Source: Bryobacter sp. (GTDB lineage: Bacteria > Acidobacteriota > Terriglobia > Bryobacterales > Bryobacteraceae). Taken from it: a stretch of DNA of 47,276 nt. This document shows, piece by piece, positions 44,029 through 47,276 of this stretch; within the stretch, counting starts at the first letter, position 1; each line of letters starts with the position of its first letter. Location of the stretch: contig JALHNH010000049.1 of assembly GCA_022843625.1 (NCBI GenBank), positions 1 to 47,276 of the forward strand. Direction: 5' to 3'. A model generated the notes under the pieces. That model searched no databases, was not told the DNA's origin, and saw only the letters and a program-made list of their open reading frames with translations. A program made the position numbers and the translations under genes.

Positions 44029-45003
44029 TCAGGACCGGTTTGGCTGATCGAGAGCGGGAAGTGGGCTATTGTGTCCGGGCAAACGCAGTGCGAGCCACTC
44101 TCGGGCGAATTGCAGCATTCGGGTAAAAAAACGGATGTACGTAGAAATCTGGAAGTAGTAACGGGCCACCGTTGCCGGGGTGGTAAGCAGAGGCTCAGCC
44201 TTTGCTGGACTGGCTGAAAGCAGGGGCGGGGGAGCGTCTGCGAGCGGTTTGCGGAAGACGGCCAAAAGATTTCGTTCGTAGTCGTCAAGGGAAATTTCAA
44301 GCTGCTCCCAGCCCCCGGCGGCGCCGGCAAATTGCAAGCTTTCTTTTGTGAAGCCAATAACGTGAGCAGGGTGAAATCGGCCGGCAGGGTTCTGATGGAT
44401 CGAGTTTGTGTTTGGTACCTCAATCACCAACAGACCACCGGGAGGAAGCCACTCGCGAAAGTTTTGTAGCGCCGCCAGAGGATCAGGCAGATGTTCGAGG
44501 ACGTGAAAAAGGGTTATGACTTCGAACGAATTCTCTGGACGGGCGAGGTCGAGAATTCCCTTGGTTTCAACCTGGACGGCATAGCGCTGCCTGGCGAATT
44601 CTCCATAGAAGGGATCAGGTTCAACTCCACAGACCCGATGTCCGGCCCGCTGGAGAACGGCGAGCCACTCTCCAGAACCAGAGCCCACATCGAGAATTTG
44701 AGATGCCGGGGGCAATCGCCGGGCGAGCCGTTGCAATCGGTACATAGCCAGCCGTGCGGAGCGATACACGTTGCGGGGCTTGGGAGTGCGAATTCCTTTG
44801 TAGCTTTCGCGATACTCGACTTCGTGGAAGCGGCGGAGCTCCTCGGAGGTGGGCAGCGGGTCATTCCTAAAGAGGCCGCAATGATTGCAGTTGAGAGTAG
44901 TGAGGGGGTCGCCGGTGCGCGAGCGCTGAGAGGCAACTGTAGCCTCCAGCCTTTGGCAAAGCGGGCATGGAGATTTTGCTACGTGGCGTTGGGTGTTATC
45001 CAA
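44029..45003 (-). CDS. SAM-dependent methyltransferase with N-terminal zinc ribbon
   Basis: The 324-residue protein starts with a zinc ribbon (SPCPLCQRLEATV, LNCNHCGLFRNDP), then a class I methyltransferase domain: ILDVGSGSGEWLAVL, HRVCGVEPDPF, SFEVITLFHVLEHLPDPLAALQNFREWLPPGGLLVIEVPN. The C-terminal part contains an RFFTRMLQFAREWLALRLPG helix. The arrangement (ribbon, methyltransferase, tail) is that of the group often associated with surface-polysaccharide sugar methylation, but that is by family resemblance only. It converges on the VWA gene with 5 bases between stops. The start at 45003 follows no close ribosome binding site that I can name. Confidence 0.75.
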   Translation of the reverse strand: MDNTQRHVAKSPCPLCQRLEATVASQRSRTGDPLTTLNCNHCGLFRNDPLPTSEELRRFHEVEYRESYKGIRTPKPRNVYRSARLAMYRLQRLARRLPPASQILDVGSGSGEWLAVLQRAGHRVCGVEPDPFYGEFARQRYAVQVETKGILDLARPENSFEVITLFHVLEHLPDPLAALQNFREWLPPGGLLVIEVPNTNSIHQNPAGRFHPAHVIGFTKESLQFAGAAGGWEQLEISLDDYERNLLAVFRKPLADAPPPLLSASPAKAEPLLTTPATVARYYFQISTYIRFFTRMLQFAREWLALRLPGHNSPLPALDQPNRS

Positions 45004-45059
45004 ATGTCAGGCTATCAGATTGCCCAGGCCAACACGGTGGCAAGGTAATAATCATATTT

Positions 45060-45867
45060 ATGCTGCTGCGTGGTTCTTTGTTTCACTTGTTAGTGACTCT
45101 GGTTGTTTGTGGTCAATCGACGAAGATCACCGTAGACCTGATCGACATCGCTCCAATGGAGCAGCGTTTGAGGGCTTTTCCTCTGAAGAACGAGGAGAGA
45201 CAGGGGAGGGCGCGCCTGTTGTTTGAGGATGTAAAGTGCCCAAAGATTGTGGAGGTGCCACTGGGGAAGAAGGATGTACCAGCGAATGTGGTTTGTATCT
45301 ATCCTGGCGAAAGCCAGAAAATGATCTGGGTGGGAGCGCACTTCGACAAAGTGAGTGCCGGTGAAGGAAAGATCGATAACGCGACGGGTGTGGTGTTGTT
45401 GTCGGCGCTCGCGAAATCATTGGCGAGTGCGCCTCGGCGGCATACCTTTGTTTTTTTCGGCATTTGCCGATGAGGAGAGAGGAGAAGGGGCTGCTGGGGT
45501 CGGCGGCACTGGTGAAGAAGGGGATTGAGGTAGTGAAGGGGAAGGAGCTGATGGCCGGGATTTCGGCCATGGTGAATATCGATGCAGTTCAGACAAGGAG
45601 TTTGTGGGAATGGCCTTTAACCTTGCCGAACAATTACAGCTTGGGCTTCGGAGCGTGAACGTAGACCAGGTGGGGCAATCGGATGGGGCAAGCTTTCAGA
45701 AGCAGGGCGTTCGGGTGGTTGAGTTTCATTCGCTGGATAATTCCAACTGGCAGATTCTGCATTCCGCAAAAGATAGGATGGAGGCTTTTCGGGGCAAAGA
45801 GCATCACGAGACGTATAAGTTGCTGGCGTTTTTTCTGGCGCAGTTGGATTTGTTCCTGGACCAGTAG
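45060..45867 (+). pseudogene. M28 family peptidase, disrupted in three frames
   Basis: The 5' part (45060-45473) encodes a leader and the first zinc ligands of an M28 peptidase: WVGAHFDKVSAGEGKIDNATGVVLLSALAKSLASAPRRHTFVFF. The frame then breaks in a run of seven T at 45451-45457; removing one T gives the expected FVFSAFADEE. A second lesion in the purine-rich 45471-45490 must remove one base to reach KGLLGSAAL in the next frame, which continues through LMAGISAMVNIDAV. A third break with an apparent internal deletion leads to SDKEFVGMAFNLAEQLQLGLRSVNVDQVGQSDGASFQKQGVRVVEFHSLDNSNWQILHSAKDRMEAF in another frame. M28 peptidases are secreted aminopeptidases. Three lesions make sequencing error for all of them unlikely, so this is probably a decayed gene. 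Confidence 0.82.
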
Positions 45868-45930
45868 AGGCGGCCCGGTGACAGAGGTACACAAGTTCGG
45901 TAGTGTGCGAAGGATAGAAGAGGATCAGCC

Positions 45931-46203
45931 ATGCACCTGACTGTTGAGATTCCCGACGATATCGCTCTCCGCTTGACAGAAGCAGAGGGAGATCTTTCAC
46001 GTCGCGCACTGGAAGGTTTTGCGCTCGAAGAGTTCAAGATTGGGCGGGTGAACAAACCTGAGCTTCGTCGACTGCTTGGCTTCAGTACGCGCTATGAGCT
46101 GGATGGATTTCTTAAGGCTCCCGGTGTCGGCGCGGATTACACCATGGAAGACTTTGAACGCGAACGACAGTGGCTAAGCTTTAGTCTTGATCCTGTAAGC
46201 TAA
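45931..46203 (+). CDS. UPF0175 family antitoxin-like protein
   Basis: The 90-residue protein resembles the UPF0175 family, proposed as a VapB-like antitoxin: LTVEIPDDIALRL at the start (a short beta strand and helix as in a DNA-binding antitoxin), LSRRALEGFALEEFKIGRVNKPELRRLLGFSTRYELDGFLKAPGV and DYTMEDFERERQWL. The stretch ELRRLLGFSTRYELDGFLK is the family hallmark. UPF0175 genes are usually followed by a DUF3368 PIN-domain toxin; here the next gene is a 67-residue protein of another kind, 16 bases downstream. The ATG at 45931 is preceded by AGAGGA. It lies next to a pseudogene, which is common for mobile small modules. Confidence 0.7.
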   Translation: MHLTVEIPDDIALRLTEAEGDLSRRALEGFALEEFKIGRVNKPELRRLLGFSTRYELDGFLKAPGVGADYTMEDFERERQWLSFSLDPVS

Positions 46204-46219
46204 AAGCAAAAGTCTATTC

Positions 46220-46423
46220 ATGGACGGACTGGCAGAAGAGCTTGACACAAAGCTACTCACGTGGAAACCACAAACAGCTACTCAAGTTCGAGAGCGTGTG
46301 GCGGAGATAATCGAACTCGCGGACGACGAACTGCTTGAAATGATGCGTTCGCGAACTCTGGAGCAAGAAGTGCTGGACCTGCTGGATGAGTCCGCAGCCA
46401 GTGGTGGCAGTTTCACGCTTTGA
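46220..46423 (+). CDS. Small hypothetical protein next to the UPF0175 gene
   Basis: I do not recognise this 67-residue protein. It is acidic and largely helical: LAEELDTKLLTWKPQTATQVRERVAEIIELADDELLEMMRSRTLEQEVLDLLDE, with a short Ser/Gly tail (SAASGGSFTL). There is no cysteine, signal peptide or PIN-like acidic triad, so it is not a DUF3368 toxin. It starts 16 bases after the UPF0175 stop and is likely co-transcribed. It could be an inhibitor or a partner of the antitoxin-like protein; this is inference from position only. Confidence 0.5.
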   Translation: MDGLAEELDTKLLTWKPQTATQVRERVAEIIELADDELLEMMRSRTLEQEVLDLLDESAASGGSFTL

Positions 46424-46503
46424 CCCGGATGCTCCACAAGCCCTCATTTGGCTAAAGACCTCATATTCGAATCACTCTTTAGAAAGCATCGAAAATAGCT
46501 GAA

Positions 46504-47276
46504 CTAGGGGCGTTTGGGCCAATAGCCGTCGCGGGTCTGGACCGTGAGGCCGCGTTGTTTGGTGGTGAGCTGGATCTTGCGGAAGGCTGGGTAGCCGACG
46601 GGGATGTCTGAGACGTAGCCGATGCTGTACTGGCTTCTTAGCTCTTGCTCGATGGCGGCGAAGATCTGGTCGATCGATAGCTTTTTTGTGACTTCGAAGG
46701 CTCCGGCACCGGTTTCTTTCGATAGACGGCTCATTACGGCGCGGCCGTTGGGGACGCCGAAGCCTCCGCTGTAGAAACTCGAATCGGTGAAGTAAATCGT
46801 ATAGACAAGGGTGTCGGCGCGGAGGGCGGCTTCGATTGCCATCGGGAGAGTATGGTCGCTTGAGGAATCAACTCCGTCTGAGAGGACGATCAGGGCTTTG
46901 CGGCCGGATTCCATTTTCATGAGCTCGGCGCCGGAGGCTACGGCGTCGAAGAGCGAGGTGCCTGAGCCGCCGGAGGCGCGGAGCTCTTTGCGGGTGGGGG
47001 TGTCGATGTCGTTGAGTGTGGTTTCCAGTTGGGAGCGGCTGGTGCTGAAGCCGAGGCGGACGCGCGCCAGGGTATCGAACTGGATCAGGAAGATTTTGTC
47101 GAGCTTTTCTCTTAAGACAGTATCGAGGAAACGGTAGGCGGCGGCGCGTTCTGCCGGAATTACTTTTTCCTGGCTCATGCTGGTGTCGATCAGGAGGCCG
47201 AGGCGGAGGGGGAGGTCGGATTGCTGGGCGAAGTAGGTGATTTTCTGGGGTTTGTTGGTTTCTGAGAGTAGGAAAT
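46504..47276 (-). CDS. VWA-domain (VWFA-related) protein, 5' end beyond the window
   Basis: The first ATG in the window is at 47178, but the frame is open to the window edge and encodes SDLPLRLGLLIDTSMS before it. The metal site DTSMS of the VWA domain lies there, so the real start is outside. The visible 257 residues contain IFLIQFDTLARVRLGFSTSRSQLETTL, GGSGTSLFDAVASGAELMKMESGRKALIVLSDGVDSSSDHT and the C-terminal part SIDQIFAAIEQELRSQYSIGYVSDIPVGYPAFRKIQL, the hallmark of the acidobacterial VWFA-related family. It is a second VWA protein in addition to the one at 42545. The leader and N-terminal domain cannot be seen. Confidence 0.8.
   Translation of the reverse strand, partial: FLLSETNKPQKITYFAQQSDLPLRLGLLIDTSMSQEKVIPAERAAAYRFLDTVLREKLDKIFLIQFDTLARVRLGFSTSRSQLETTLNDIDTPTRKELRASGGSGTSLFDAVASGAELMKMESGRKALIVLSDGVDSSSDHTLPMAIEAALRADTLVYTIYFTDSSFYSGGFGVPNGRAVMSRLSKETGAGAFEVTKKLSIDQIFAAIEQELRSQYSIGYVSDIPVGYPAFRKIQLTTKQRGLTVQTRDGYWPKRP

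Noticed and set aside
45060..45473. Intact short M28-like gene
   Set aside because: It stops in the middle of the catalytic motif, and the rest of the family sequence continues in two other frames downstream, so it is a pseudogene fragment.
1..47276. CRISPR array, insertion sequence or prophage
   Set aside because: No regularly spaced repeats, transposase, integrase or phage structural genes were seen on either strand.

Overview
The window looks like chromosomal DNA of an acidobacterium, most plausibly from the Solibacter/Bryobacter branch. I infer this from gene content: a futalosine-type menaquinone gene, secreted VWA-domain proteins, a DUF1501/DUF1549-DUF1553/cytochrome-WD40 operon of the kind shared by Planctomycetes and Acidobacteria, an LptC/LptA-like fusion next to lptB, and a CHAT-TPR protein with an ECF-type sigma factor. 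No search could be run, so the placement is inference. I see no insertion sequence, prophage, CRISPR array or rRNA.

Layout. 1-1.5 kb (minus): a CAU-anticodon tRNA, an HNH endonuclease and comF, whose frame has no ordinary start codon. 1.6-5.2 kb (plus): a soluble hybrid histidine kinase, an Hpt protein, mqnD and a HEAT-repeat protein. 5.3-7.8 kb (minus): class II photolyase, TIGR01777-type epimerase and a 69-residue protein. 7.9-8.9 kb: a radical SAM protein. 8.9-12.8 kb (minus): CHAT-TPR protein, sigma factor and zinc-finger anti-sigma factor, with a hairpin over the ribosome binding site of the first gene. 13.2-18.1 kb (plus): lptC/lptA fusion, lptB, motA, motB. 18.1-24.4 kb (minus): a PAS hybrid kinase with a decayed ATP-binding domain, guanine deaminase, a DUF6986 aldolase-like protein, a NUP-family nucleoside protein, a betaine-type binding lipoprotein and a methyltransferase, closely spaced. 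24.5-26.5 kb: a secreted TPR protein and a divergent lipoprotein.

26.5-34.7 kb (plus): five tightly packed genes (DUF1501, DUF1549/DUF1553 with Ig-like and haem-type motifs, cytochrome-WD40, PPC-domain protein, sugar epimerase), probably one secreted or periplasmic system. 34.7-38.2 kb (minus): a molybdopterin-binding-domain protein and argC-argB-acetyltransferase; the argC promoter carries two ARG-box-like sites 21 bp apart. 38.2-44 kb: a zinc-ribbon membrane protein, then secreted metallo-beta-lactamase-fold hydrolase, MBOAT acyltransferase, SGNH hydrolase and VWA protein on plus. 44-47.3 kb: a methyltransferase, an M28 peptidase pseudogene in three frames, a UPF0175 antitoxin-like gene with an unknown small partner, and a VWA gene cut by the window end.

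The most interesting items are: the CHAT lipoprotein/sigma/anti-sigma operon, which could be a caspase-like route to envelope-signalled transcription; the pseudokinase in front of a purine-degradation operon; the ArgR-like control region; and two hairpins that would mask ribosome binding sites.
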